Shown: positions 44,393 through 53,631 of the stretch, piece after piece
How the letters are laid out: every line of letters begins with the position of its first letter
Numbering within the stretch: position 1 is the stretch's first letter
Assembly: GCA_020636375.1 (NCBI GenBank)
Contig: JACJXZ010000007.1
Location: 124,001-188,000, forward strand
From: Lewinellaceae bacterium
GTDB lineage: Bacteria > Bacteroidota > Bacteroidia > Chitinophagales > Saprospiraceae
Direction: 5' to 3'
DNA: 64,000 nucleotides
The notes under the pieces: generated by a model
What the model was told of the DNA's origin: nothing
Seen by the model: only the letters and a program-made list of their open reading frames with translations
Database searches by the model: none
Translations under genes and position numbers: made by a program

Positions 44393-45952
44393 ATGCTCAC
44401 ACCCAGCATAAAATCAAAGATCGACCAGCTCTGGGATAAGTTCTGGTCCGGCGGCATCTCCAACCCGCTGACGGCGATCGAGCAGATCTCCTACCTGCTC
44501 TTCATGCGGCGGCTGGATGAGATGGACCGTAAGAAGATGAAGGACGCCGAATGGACGGGCGAGAACTACCGCTCCCTCTTTGAAGGCGCCTTCGAGATCC
44601 CCAACACCAACCAGACAGTAGATAAAAGCAGCCTCCGCTGGAGCGAATTCCGCCATAAGCCCGCCGAGGCTATGCTGCCGCATGTGCAGTTGAAGGTATT
44701 TCCCTTCATCAAAGCACTGAACGGCGAAGGACAAGCCTTCACCCGCCACATGGCAAACGCCGTTTTCATGATTCCCAAAGCCTCCCTGCTGGTGGAAGCC
44801 ATCAAGCTGATTGACGAGCTGTACAAGGATATGGAGGAGGACCTGAAAGGCAAACAGACCTTCCAGGATACCCAGGGCGATGTGTACGAGTACCTTCTGT
44901 CCGAAATCGCTGCCGCCGGCAAAAACGGGCAATTCCGGACACCCCGCCACATCATCAAGCTGATGTGCGAGCTGGTGAACCCCAAACTGGGGGAAACGGT
45001 ATGCGACCCATCCTGCGGCACTGCGGGCTTCCTGCTCGGCGCCTACCAACACATCCTCACCCAATACACGAGCGAGGAGTACCGCGTGACGGATGAGGAC
45101 GGCTTCCGGCGGGGCACCATTGGCGACAAGCTGGTGGACGAAAACGCACGCCGCATCTTGCAGGAGCAGACCTTCCACGGCTACGACTTCGACTCCACCA
45201 TGGTGCGCATCGGGCTGATGAACCTGATGATGCATGGCCTCACGGCGCCGAATATCGACTACAAGGACACCCTCTCCAAACACTACAACGAGGACAACCA
45301 GTACCACATCATCCTGGCCAACCCGCCCTTCAAAGGCAGCATCGACAAAGGCGATGTGAACCCGGATTTTTCCCTCTCCACCACCAAGACAGAGCTGCTC
45401 TTCATCGAGCGGATTTTCCAATCCCTGCGCATCGGCGGCCGGGCGGCGGTGATTGTGCCGGATGGGGTGCTCTTCGGCTCCAGCGGGGCGCATAAAGCCG
45501 CCCGCAAAATCATGCTGGAGGAGGGCGAACTGCAAGGCATCATCTCCATGCCCAGCGGGGTGTTCAAACCCTATGCCGGGGTAAGTACAGCAATTCTGTT
45601 CTTCGTAAAAGGCGGGCAAACGGAAAAGGTATGGTTCTACGATATGCAGGCCGATGGCTACAGCCTGGATGATAAACGCAACAAACAGGAGGAGAGCGAT
45701 CTGCCGGATATTGTGCAAAGTTGGAAGAAGCGCCATGAGGAACCCAATGAGGATCGTAAAGCAAAGCACTTTTTTGTGCGGCTGGAGGAGATCGTGGAGA
45801 ATGGCTATGACCTGAGCATTAACCGGTATAAGGAGATCGTGTATGAGGAGGTGGAGTATGAGCCGCCGCTGGCTATCATGGATCGGATACAGGCTATAGA
45901 CAAGGAAAGGGCTGCGCTGATGCAGGATTTGAGAAGTATGATGGAATCGTAG
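44393..45952 (+). CDS. hsdM: Type I restriction enzyme methyltransferase subunit (HsdM)
   Basis: A 519-residue N6-adenine methyltransferase. The N-terminal helical domain reads SKIDQLWDKFWSGGISNPLTAIEQISYLLFMRRLDEMD; SAM-binding motif I is DPSCGTAGFLLGAY and the catalytic motif IV is LANPPFKGSI. With HsdS it protects target adenines and with HsdR forms the full restriction enzyme. An RM-wide reading of hsdM-hsdS is broken by the IS at 46409-48230 and its surroundings. Confidence 0.94.
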   Translation: MLTPSIKSKIDQLWDKFWSGGISNPLTAIEQISYLLFMRRLDEMDRKKMKDAEWTGENYRSLFEGAFEIPNTNQTVDKSSLRWSEFRHKPAEAMLPHVQLKVFPFIKALNGEGQAFTRHMANAVFMIPKASLLVEAIKLIDELYKDMEEDLKGKQTFQDTQGDVYEYLLSEIAAAGKNGQFRTPRHIIKLMCELVNPKLGETVCDPSCGTAGFLLGAYQHILTQYTSEEYRVTDEDGFRRGTIGDKLVDENARRILQEQTFHGYDFDSTMVRIGLMNLMMHGLTAPNIDYKDTLSKHYNEDNQYHIILANPPFKGSIDKGDVNPDFSLSTTKTELLFIERIFQSLRIGGRAAVIVPDGVLFGSSGAHKAARKIMLEEGELQGIISMPSGVFKPYAGVSTAILFFVKGGQTEKVWFYDMQADGYSLDDKRNKQEESDLPDIVQSWKKRHEEPNEDRKAKHFFVRLEEIVENGYDLSINRYKEIVYEEVEYEPPLAIMDRIQAIDKERAALMQDLRSMMES

Positions 45953-46408
45953 AGATTTTTTCTGTAGGAACAGCCGCATACCCTGTTCCGGCGAATGTCG
46001 GAAGCGGTGATAAATCCTGGCGTTCGGACTTCGGCGTGAGTTCAGCCGTACGCTGAGTTCACGCCGAAGCCTGGGGGCGTGGGTAAGGGCAGACGCATAT
46101 AGAAATATTGAAAAGCCGCTTTACCGCAACATAAAAAAATGATATCTGGTCTGTTTGCCAACTCGATCAAAGTTTAGAATTACATCCGGGATCATTGTCA
46201 AAGTATTTTTATCTCAAAGACATTACCAACTGAAATAATAATGGATGTTAGAATATATTTAATCGAGAATCGGGGCGTTTTCAAAATATTGATTGGATTT
46301 TAAATGCGTCTGCCCTTGGGGGCGTGGGTGTTTGTTTAGCATCGAGCCAGGTGACATCTTTCGCCTTTTCGCCGGAATCCCAGTAGTTCATGGCGAAAGG
46401 TGTCATCT
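45953..46408. other. Spacer between hsdM and the insertion sequence
   Basis: 456 bp. It holds a palindrome at 46029-46069 (CTTCGGCGTGAGTTCAG and near complement) and a second one around 46352-46408 (AGGTGACATCTTTCGCC / GGCGAAAGGTGTCATCT). No gene. Confidence 0.6.
46029..46069. repeat. Palindrome of the CTTCGGCGTGAG class
   Basis: Left arm CTTCGGCGTGAGTTCAG, right arm CTGAGTTCACGCCGAAG, loop CCGTACG. Related words are found at 37180, 57179 and 62263. Confidence 0.8.
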
Positions 46409-48230
46409 AGGGTGTTCATTAACAAGCTGCTTACGAGGAATCGATTCCCACAACTTTTGGTCCCTTAGCAGGCCTGGCGAAAGCCCTTCTGCGCTTTGCC
46501 AAGAAAGAAGGCCCTTCGCGCTGTGCCACCCACCAGCCCTCCACTTTTTGAAACGCGGTAGATGATAATGCCTGGTAAACAACCTGTGCTGTCAAAGGGC
46601 CGGCGAAAGCGGCTATCATCAAAACATTAGCGCTCATACCTTTGAGCCAGGCTTTTTCTCCGGCCTGCTTGTAATGCCCGAAAAGAGACTCTATTATATC
46701 AGAGCTTGCCAGGTAAGTTTGCCCGTCTGGCAAAGCATCGATATTGCTTTGCGTCTCTTTCTTCCAGCGCAGGAAGAATTCCTCGGTTAGGGGAAGCAGC
46801 CCTTTATTTTGATACTGGCGCCAAAGCTGGAACCGGCTGCGAGACAACCCCCTGGCTTTAAAATCTGTAAGGAGGATCCTGGCCAACCTCATAAGCTGTT
46901 GTAAAGCTTCCAGAAAAGGGCGCATGGCTATGATGGGGCCAAAGTGCTTTAGAAATTGCCTTCTTTGCTCTGCTTCGGGTTTGACATCAGTTATCAATGT
47001 GAAATCCCCGGCATCGAAATATTGGAGCAGCTTCTGTGTCCAATCAACGGTGGCAAACAAGTTCATATAGCGGGCTGTCTTGCGCAGAGATGTCGGCGCT
47101 AAGAAACCGAAACTGGTTTGCACGATGGATTTTTGCAGCAGGTTTAATGCATTTACCAATTGCTTCCACTGCGGGTGGTTGCTTAGCAAGCCCTTCATGA
47201 TGCGTGCCACCAAATGAGACATGTCGTAAGTATACATGATGGGTTGCTCCAGGCTTTGTTTTAATAAACGGATACCTTTACGGATAGAGCCAGCTCCATC
47301 GCCGACAACCTGCCGGGGAACCCCGGTTTGCCCTACGGTTTTCTGGAGGCGCTGGCAAAGGTGCTCTCCGTTAGCCCAGTGGCAAAGGCTGATATCCAGT
47401 ATCCTTACTTGGCAAGCCTTTAATGCCCAGCTCTTGTCCTGGCGTAAAGCCGAAAGCCGGGCCCCGGCTATTACCAGGCATTGTTCCAGGCCTATTTGGA
47501 GAGTGTAATCTACTATATAAACCCAGTCCTTAGCCCGCTCAGGAGGTTGTTGGAGCTTGTAATACCCTAAGCGAAGCACCCATTGGCGTATTGCCCCAAA
47601 GCCAGGAAACTTGACGGGCCAGTACTTGCTCAGCACCCGCCAGGCCTGGGCAATACAACGAAAGCCCATGCTTGTGTACAAGTACCATTGTATACTGGCC
47701 ATCACCTGCCAGAGTGGAAAACAATGGCTCGCTACGGTTTGGCTCAAGGAAGGCTCTATGGGCAATACGGCTGCCTCAGTCCTACTTTGTTGCAATTGGC
47801 TGGATAACGATTTTGCCTGCCCCTTCCAGTATTGCCGGGAGGCCTCCAAGCCGCGAACCCGCCATTTTAGCCGCCGGTTATCATAGCCGCGTTTCAATGC
47901 TTTTTTCCGCCACTTTTGGCGGCTGATATGCAAAAATTTGATTAACTTGCTGGTAGCTAAATTATACCCTAACTTGTTGATTGGCTTACTCATTTTTTTT
48001 GAGTTATGTCTACTAAGCTAACAACGAGTTAGGGTTTTTTGTCTTCCAGGCCTTACTCCAAGTTCGATAACTTGTCTTGTACCCACAGGGCTGGCAGGTG
48101 GGGCTAAATTAACTCCGCAGCCGCAGCCTGTCCTCGGCCATCTACCATTCGGCCCCGAACCGAGCCCGGGGTAGGCTGTCCGTTAAGGACTAAAACCTGT
48201 GGGAACGGGAATCCACAGAATGAACACCCT
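46409..48230. mobile_element. Complete insertion sequence, 1822 bp, with 12-bp terminal inverted repeats
   Basis: The ends are AGGGTGTTCATT (46409-46420) and AATGAACACCCT (48219-48230), exact inverted repeats of 12 bp. AGGTGTCATCT (11 bp) directly abuts both ends (46398-46408 and 48231-48241), consistent with a target-site duplication. The only gene is the 520-residue transposase on the minus strand. A 225-bp tail follows its start. Confidence 0.85.
46431..47993 (-). CDS. Transposase of the hsdM-hsdS insertion sequence
   Basis: A 520-residue protein filling the element. The N-terminal 75 residues are basic and helical (LIKFLHISRQKWRKKALKRGYDNRRLKWRVRGLE), consistent with DNA binding. A later DDE-like region carries YIVDYTLQIGLEQCLVIAGARL, QVVGDGAGSIRKGIRLLKQS, THDMS-like YTYDMSHLVARI and the acidic YLASSDIIESLFGHYKQAGEKAW, where D, D and E could form the catalytic triad. 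I cannot assign an IS family by eye. The product is probably functional: no stop or frameshift interrupts it. Confidence 0.8.
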   Translation of the reverse strand: MSKPINKLGYNLATSKLIKFLHISRQKWRKKALKRGYDNRRLKWRVRGLEASRQYWKGQAKSLSSQLQQSRTEAAVLPIEPSLSQTVASHCFPLWQVMASIQWYLYTSMGFRCIAQAWRVLSKYWPVKFPGFGAIRQWVLRLGYYKLQQPPERAKDWVYIVDYTLQIGLEQCLVIAGARLSALRQDKSWALKACQVRILDISLCHWANGEHLCQRLQKTVGQTGVPRQVVGDGAGSIRKGIRLLKQSLEQPIMYTYDMSHLVARIMKGLLSNHPQWKQLVNALNLLQKSIVQTSFGFLAPTSLRKTARYMNLFATVDWTQKLLQYFDAGDFTLITDVKPEAEQRRQFLKHFGPIIAMRPFLEALQQLMRLARILLTDFKARGLSRSRFQLWRQYQNKGLLPLTEEFFLRWKKETQSNIDALPDGQTYLASSDIIESLFGHYKQAGEKAWLKGMSANVLMIAAFAGPLTAQVVYQALSSTAFQKVEGWWVAQREGPSFLAKRRRAFARPAKGPKVVGIDSS

Positions 48231-48644
48231 AGGTGTCATCTGGCGAAATTTGACCGCATGAGATGACACCTTTTTGCCCATCTATCTGCAGGAACAAGGG
48301 GCAAAAAGATGTCACCTCAACGCTCTAAACACATGCGGGGCATGAACCCCAATGTGCAAATTCTGGCCGCAGGGAGATTATTGACAAAAAACAAAAAAGC
48401 CCAACTTGAACTACTAAACCTCTCGCGCAAAACGCGAGCCTTCGCTCAAGTGGGGCTTGTATCTGCGAAAGTACAAATAATCAAGTTCAGATGAAGGGTG
48501 TAAATGTTGCGGAAATGGAGAACTTAACTCAGCATATTGAAATCCCAGAAGGTGTCTGGGAAATCATCTTTGGTAACACTGATAAGCTCTGTCATTTGGC
48601 AGTTTGAATTCAACTGACGATTACCACGGGAAAAACGCAAGTCA
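48231..48644. other. Region between the insertion sequence and hsdS
   Basis: It contains inverted AGGTGTCATCT/AGATGACACCT words and a GGGCAAAAAGATGTCACCT word, a terminator-like hairpin near 48389-48461 (AAAAAGCCCAACTTGA ... TCAAGTGGGGCTTGT), and a small ORF (48491-48607). Confidence 0.55.
48491..48607 (+). CDS. Small ORF (38 aa), doubtful
   Basis: Reads MKGVNVAEMENLTQHIEIP then GVWEIIFGNTDKLCHLAV. It is AT-rich like hsdS, ends 37 bp before hsdS and has no family I recognise. It could be a leader peptide, a remnant, or chance. Confidence 0.25.
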   Translation: MKGVNVAEMENLTQHIEIPEGVWEIIFGNTDKLCHLAV

Positions 48645-49838
48645 ATGCAGAATTGGGTTACTGTGAAAATAGGAGAAATAATCAAAGTCACTTCGGGCGG
48701 GACTCCCAGTAGGAAGAAACCAGAGTACTACAATAATGGTAATATCCCATGGGTTAAGACAGGAGATTTGAAAGAAAAGGAATTATTTTCTGCAAGTGAA
48801 TTCATTAGCGAAAAAGGATTGAAAAACTCATCAGCCAAGTTATTCCCTCCAGATACAGTTTTGATAGCTCTGTATGGTGCTACAATAGGAGCTTGTTCCA
48901 TTCTAAGGATCGAAGCAGCTACAAACCAGGCTTGTGCCGCTTTACTTCCCAGTAAAAAAATTGACCCGAAATATCTTTTCTATTTCCTGGTTCATCATAA
49001 GCCCAAACTAATCGCTGCAGGTGTGGGTGGAGCACAATCAAATATCTCAGGACAGATAATAAAATCAACGACAATCCCCCTTCCCCCCCTCCCCACCCAG
49101 CGCCGCATCGCCGCCATCCTGGACAAGGCGGATGCCCTGCGCCGGAAAGACCGGGAACTGCTGGGCCAATACGACGAGCTGGTGCAGGCAGTTTTTTTGG
49201 AGATGTTTGGGAATCTTTTCCAGGACAGTCATGGAGTAGTCAAAAAGAAGAAACTTTATGAGGTTTCCGATACTGTATCCGGTGTAACAAAAGGCCGTAA
49301 ACTAAATGGAAAGAAACTATTTGAAGTTCCCTATATGCGCGTAGCAAATGTACAGGATGGCTATATCGACTTGAGCGAAATCAAAACCATTGAAGTGCCT
49401 ATGTCGGATATCGAAAAGTATAGGCTTCAGAAAGGAGATGTGCTCTTAACTGAAGGTGGAGATCCCGACAAATTGGGGAGAGGTTCAGTTTGGAAATATG
49501 AAATAAAGGATTGCATTCATCAGAACCATATTTATAGGGTAAGGGTCGATAGAGATGTTCTAAATCCAGAATACCTCAGTGCCCTCATAGGAAGCAAATA
49601 CGGTAAAATCTACTTCCTCCGCGCAGCGAAGCAAACTACCGGAATAGCGACGATAAATTCCACCCAACTAAAAAACTTCCCCGTCTTAATTCCGGATATA
49701 AGCCTTCAAAACAAATTTGCCAAGGCGGTTAAAAACATTGAAGCTCAAAGAAAGCGGCTGGAAAATCAGACAGCAAAAGGAGAGGAGTTATTCCAATCCC
49801 TCTTACAGCGCGCCTTCCGCGGCGAGTTAACCCACTAA
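48645..49838 (+). CDS. hsdS: Type I restriction enzyme specificity subunit (HsdS)
   Basis: A 397-residue DNA-recognition subunit with two target-recognition domains (about 1-150 and 200-350) and two conserved helices. The first opens WVTVKIGEIIKVTSGGTPSR; the first spacer helix reads LPPLPTQRRIAAILDKADALRRK; the second is the closing RKRLENQTAKGEELFQSLLQ. AT-rich TRDs contrast with GC-rich conserved regions, common in HsdS because TRDs are exchanged. It is separated from hsdM by the IS, so it probably needs its own promoter. Confidence 0.92.
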   Translation: MQNWVTVKIGEIIKVTSGGTPSRKKPEYYNNGNIPWVKTGDLKEKELFSASEFISEKGLKNSSAKLFPPDTVLIALYGATIGACSILRIEAATNQACAALLPSKKIDPKYLFYFLVHHKPKLIAAGVGGAQSNISGQIIKSTTIPLPPLPTQRRIAAILDKADALRRKDRELLGQYDELVQAVFLEMFGNLFQDSHGVVKKKKLYEVSDTVSGVTKGRKLNGKKLFEVPYMRVANVQDGYIDLSEIKTIEVPMSDIEKYRLQKGDVLLTEGGDPDKLGRGSVWKYEIKDCIHQNHIYRVRVDRDVLNPEYLSALIGSKYGKIYFLRAAKQTTGIATINSTQLKNFPVLIPDISLQNKFAKAVKNIEAQRKRLENQTAKGEELFQSLLQRAFRGELTH

Positions 49839-49849
49839 ACAAAATCTCA

Positions 49850-50611
49850 ATGAACAAAGAACTCTTACGCAAACACATCACCAGCTTTCTCAAAAAGCTG
49901 AACAAAGAGCCGGAGAAGCTGAAAACCCAGCAAGCCGAACGATACCTGCGGATCGAGTACTATCAATCCTGTACCAAAGAGCGCATCCTGGCGATGACGG
50001 AGGAGGACCTGCTGGAGTATATATCCAAGATGTGGGCCATGCTCATCTGGGGCAACAAGCAGTATGTGGTGGATAAGATGATCGCGGATAATGGGTTTAC
50101 TGAACTGAAAAAGGAGATCGCCGCCCTCATCTGGGGCGCCGGCCCGATCGAAAAGCGGTGGGACCGGGCAATGAAAGGCATCAAAGGCATGGGGCCGGCC
50201 ATGTACAGCGAACTGCTCTGCCATGTGCACCCCAACGAATACCTGCTCTGGAACCGAAGGGTCTATGTGGGTTTACACTACCTGGGCGTCCCCAACCTGC
50301 CCAAATACAACTACCAGCTCAACGGCAAGAAATACAAGGAGCTTTCTGAGGTCGGCAAATCCATTGCCACCGAAATGGCCGCCCTCGGCGCCACCGACCA
50401 CACCCTGCTTGCCGTGGATTACTTCATCTGGGAAGAGCTGCAGGTGGAAGACAACCTGAGCAAGATCTTCACCACAAAAATGGCGGAGGAAGCTACCCGC
50501 GAAGCCCCGGAAGACTTCTCCAAAGACGACGACAAGTTCATCCACAACGAAGTCCGGGCCCTAAGCGCAGCCACCAGAGGTGAAAAGTGGGAGCGTACCT
50601 ATCTTTGTTAG
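49850..50611 (+). CDS. HhH-like protein, probably truncated at its C-terminus
   Basis: A 253-residue protein just after hsdS (11 bp). It includes MKGIKGMGPAMYSELLCHVH, a helix-hairpin-helix pattern of DNA glycosylase type, and NEYLLWNRRVYVGLHYLGVP. Homologues as I recall them continue after FIHNEVR with a further beta-rich domain; here the frame turns into RALSAATRGEKWERTYLC and stops, right where a different, transposase-like sequence starts. So it is probably 3'-truncated. A role in the restriction locus is an inference. Confidence 0.55.
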   Translation: MNKELLRKHITSFLKKLNKEPEKLKTQQAERYLRIEYYQSCTKERILAMTEEDLLEYISKMWAMLIWGNKQYVVDKMIADNGFTELKKEIAALIWGAGPIEKRWDRAMKGIKGMGPAMYSELLCHVHPNEYLLWNRRVYVGLHYLGVPNLPKYNYQLNGKKYKELSEVGKSIATEMAALGATDHTLLAVDYFIWEELQVEDNLSKIFTTKMAEEATREAPEDFSKDDDKFIHNEVRALSAATRGEKWERTYLC

Positions 50612-50760
50612 TGGCCAAACTTCAAAATATTTACTCTCCGATAATCAGCGAAGCTGACTATGAACATGCAAGATACTGTAAAAAATACGGTTGTTCACCC
50701 CTAATCCGCCAACGTATGCATGTCTTATACCTTCGAGCTATCCAGATGGCTATCGGGACG
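50612..50760 (+). pseudogene. Possible transposase N-terminal remnant
   Basis: In frame: VAKLQNIYSPIISEADYEHA and HARYCKKYGCSPLIRQRMHV, then YLRAIQMAIG. This is a helical stretch of the sort found at the start of IS630-like transposases, but it fades into a palindromic stretch near 50750. It has no clear start. Confidence 0.3.
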
Positions 50761-50972
50761 TCCATGAGCTTGCGCCGAGTTGGCGGATGTGCTTGCGAAT
50801 TCGGTTACCCGATGGACAAAAACTTATGCTGGACAAGGCTGTAAGATGTCCCCTTCCGGAAATAATTCAGCCTCGTCCAATTTCTTGTACAGAAAGTGGA
50901 AATGCAGCCAATAACCCGTACATTTGTACGACAAAAAAGCCATCAGGCTGTACAGGTGCCAAACCGCCGCCC
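50761..50972. other. Spacer before the TetR-type regulator gene
   Basis: No gene or clear signal; a GGTTACCCGATGGAC/GTCCATGAGC pair of words may be a weak hairpin. Confidence 0.4.
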
Positions 50973-51596
50973 ATGGAAATGAAAAAGAAAATCATACAAA
51001 AAGCCATCGAGCTCTTCAACGAACGCGGCTTCTTTGACGTCCGCATGCGGGACATATCCGACGCGCTGGAAGTCAGCGTCGGCAGCCTGACCTACCATTT
51101 CAAAAGCAAGGAATCTCTGATGGAGTCCATTTACCGGTACATGCTCAAGACGCTGGAAGAGCTGGACATCAGCGGGCGCCTGTTCCGGAAGCGGGGCGAA
51201 GAACTGGAGGTGGCGGCGGTTTATATGGAATACATGCAGCAGTTCCGCTTTTTCTTCCAGGATACGCTCGACATCATCCGGACCTACCCCGAGATCGGCG
51301 CCCGGCACCGGCAACAGGTGCTGGAAGAGATCAACATCATCAAGAACCTGCTATACATGCAGGTGGGGAAAGGCGCCCTGGTTGCCGAGCCGCTGCCCGG
51401 CCTTTACGACACCCTGGCGGAGATGGTCTGGCAGACCCTGCACTTCTGGTTTGCCCGGCAGGCCATCCTGGGAGACAACCACCCCGGCTGGGATGACGCC
51501 ATCCGGGCCATCGGCCACCTGGTGTACCCGTACATCACCGAGGCGCGGAAAGCAGAGGGGTTGGAAATTATGCCAGGCGTGAAAATATCGGAGTAA
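50973..51596 (+). CDS. TetR/AcrR family transcriptional regulator
   Basis: A 207-residue regulator. The N-terminal HTH is clear: KKKIIQKAIELFNERGFFDV, MRDISDALEVSVGSLTYHF and KSKESLMESIYRYMLKTL. The C-terminal ligand-binding part is helical. As it heads the fadE-thiolase-fadJ genes it probably senses acyl-CoA and represses them, like FadR of Thermus/Bacillus, but no operator is visible. ATG at 50973 is chosen from the HTH; the longer frame upstream is noncoding. Confidence 0.85.
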   Translation: MEMKKKIIQKAIELFNERGFFDVRMRDISDALEVSVGSLTYHFKSKESLMESIYRYMLKTLEELDISGRLFRKRGEELEVAAVYMEYMQQFRFFFQDTLDIIRTYPEIGARHRQQVLEEINIIKNLLYMQVGKGALVAEPLPGLYDTLAEMVWQTLHFWFARQAILGDNHPGWDDAIRAIGHLVYPYITEARKAEGLEIMPGVKISE

Positions 51597-51617
51597 ATAA
51601 TCATCAGCTATTATCTC

Positions 51618-53483
51618 ATGACACAAACGACGCTTGAAAAAGCAAAGGTCAACAAGGCCGGCACCGCCCCGGCCCGGCCCAACCCCAGGCTGAAGGGCGG
51701 ATATTTCATCACCGGCGATACCCCTCCGGAAGAGCTGTTCATCACCGAAGAGCTAAGCGAAGAACACCGGATGATGGCCGAGATGGTCACCGAATTTTGC
51801 ATCCGGGAGATTCAGGCGCCCTTCGCCCGGCGGGGGCGCGAGCTGGCCGTCACCAATGAAGCGGACAAAGAAGAGGTGCTGGGCCTGCTGAAAAAGGCGG
51901 GCGAGCTGGGCCTCTGCGGGGTCAGCGTGCCGGAACAGTACGGTGGGATGGGGCTGGACTTTAAGGGGAACACGCTGTTTTCCAAGGTGATGGCCAATGG
52001 GTTCTCCCTCGCCACCACCCTGGGCGCGCAGACGTCCATCGGCTGCCTGCCCATCGCCTATTACGGCAACGAAGCCCAGAAAGAAAAGTACCTGCCCGGC
52101 ATCGCCCACGGCGAGCTGATCGCCGCCTACGCCCTCACGGAACCGGGTGCCGGCTCGGACGCCAACGCCGGCAAAACGACGGCCACGCTAAGCCCCGACG
52201 GCAGCCACTACCTGCTTAACGGCCAGAAAATCTGGATCACCAACGGCGGTTTTGCCGACGTGTTCATCGTCTTCGCCAAGATCGACGATGACGAGAAGCT
52301 CTCCGCTTTCATCGTCGAACGGCACTACCCGGGTTTCTCTGTGGGCCCCGAAGAAAAGAAGATGGGCATCAAAGGCTCTTCCACCGTGCAGATTTACTTC
52401 GACAACTGCCGGGTGCCGGCGGAGAACCTGCTCGGCAAACGGCAGGAAGGCTTCAAGATGGCCCTCAATATCCTCAACGGCGGGCGCATCAAAGCCGGCG
52501 CCGGCGGCATCGGCGGTGCCCAGTTTTCCCTGTCCAAAGCCGTGCAGTATGCCGTGGAGCGGCAGCAGTTCGGCCAGCCCATCGCCGGCTTCGGCGCCAT
52601 CCGGTACAAGATCGGCGACATCGCCATGCGGGCCTTCGCCAATGAAGCCGCCCTCTTCCGCACCGCCGACTGCATCGACCGCAAAGAGGCCGAACTGAAG
52701 GCCGCCGGCCTGCCCGAAAGCGAGGCCAAAGTGCAGGCCATCCGGGAGTTTGCCGTCGAAGCGGCCATCATAAAGGTCAAAGGTTCCGAACTGGTTTGCT
52801 ACGCCACAGACGAGGCCATACAGATTCACGGCGGCATGGGCTACGCCCAGGAGACGGGCATGGAGATGGGCTACCGCGACGCGCGGATCACCAAGATCTA
52901 CGAAGGCACCAACGAAGTCAACCGCCTGCTCTCCGTCGGGGAACTGACCAAGCGGGCCGTAGTGTCCAGGGAACTGGACCTGGCGGGCGCCGGCAAAAAA
53001 ATACCGGCTTTCCTGCTGCGGCAACTGGCGCCCTTCCGGCCGAAAACGGCCTACGCCGAAGAAACGCGCATCGTCCAGGGGTTAAAGAACGCCTTCCTGT
53101 TCCTCTCCGGCATGGCCGGCAAAAAGATGGGCAAAAAACTGATCGACGAGCAGGAGATCGTCCTGAACCTGGCCGCCATCCTGGCCGAGGCCTACGTCGC
53201 AGAGAGCGTACTCCTGAAAGTAAAAAAACTGGAGCGCCTGCCCCAGGCCGACCCCGCCAAACTGGAGATCCAGCGGCAAATGATGCAGCTCTACCTCTAC
53301 GAGGCGCTGGCCGTGGCCCGCAAGTCCGCGCTGGAAGCCATCGCCAGTTTCACGGCCGGCCGGCAGAAGCGCACCTACAACCTGGTGGCCCATACGCTGC
53401 TGAAGCCCTACGATGTCAACCCCAAAGAATTGAGAAGGAATATCGCTGGGTTTATTGTCGAAAAAAGGGGATATTGTTTTTAG
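51618..53483 (+). CDS. Acyl-CoA dehydrogenase, long-chain (ACADVL-like)
   Basis: A 621-residue flavoenzyme for the first oxidation of fatty acyl-CoA. It shows YALTEPGAGSDANAGKTTA, QKIWITNGGFADVFIVFAK, QIHGGMGYAQETGMEMGYRD and the IYEGTNEVNRLLS stretch around the catalytic glutamate region. A C-terminal extension of about 150 residues follows the catalytic core (FRPKTAYAEETRIV ... YLYEALAVARKSALEAIASF), as in very-long-chain dehydrogenases. It starts 21 bp after the TetR gene stop and is likely in one transcript with it and the thiolase. Confidence 0.93.
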   Translation: MTQTTLEKAKVNKAGTAPARPNPRLKGGYFITGDTPPEELFITEELSEEHRMMAEMVTEFCIREIQAPFARRGRELAVTNEADKEEVLGLLKKAGELGLCGVSVPEQYGGMGLDFKGNTLFSKVMANGFSLATTLGAQTSIGCLPIAYYGNEAQKEKYLPGIAHGELIAAYALTEPGAGSDANAGKTTATLSPDGSHYLLNGQKIWITNGGFADVFIVFAKIDDDEKLSAFIVERHYPGFSVGPEEKKMGIKGSSTVQIYFDNCRVPAENLLGKRQEGFKMALNILNGGRIKAGAGGIGGAQFSLSKAVQYAVERQQFGQPIAGFGAIRYKIGDIAMRAFANEAALFRTADCIDRKEAELKAAGLPESEAKVQAIREFAVEAAIIKVKGSELVCYATDEAIQIHGGMGYAQETGMEMGYRDARITKIYEGTNEVNRLLSVGELTKRAVVSRELDLAGAGKKIPAFLLRQLAPFRPKTAYAEETRIVQGLKNAFLFLSGMAGKKMGKKLIDEQEIVLNLAAILAEAYVAESVLLKVKKLERLPQADPAKLEIQRQMMQLYLYEALAVARKSALEAIASFTAGRQKRTYNLVAHTLLKPYDVNPKELRRNIAGFIVEKRGYCF

Positions 53484-53489
53484 GGGAGG

Positions 53490-53631
53490 TTGCTGTTTGC
53501 TTTTCGCTTTTCGCTGTTGGCTTTTCGCTGTTCGCTTTGGGAACCGCGTGGACAACCTGCGAACCGCCAATGGCGAACCGCGAACCGCAAACAGCGAATG
53601 GCGAACTGAACCGCGAACACCAAACACCACC
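53490..53631. repeat. Word-type hairpin (CTTTTCGCTTTTCGCTG / GCGAACCGCGAACCGC)
   Basis: TTTTCGCTTTTCGCTGTTGG on the left matches in complement the GCGAA/GCGAACCGC words on the right; it fills the gap to the thiolase gene. Part of this region could be translated in frame with the thiolase, but the ATG at 53632 is the family start. Confidence 0.75.
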
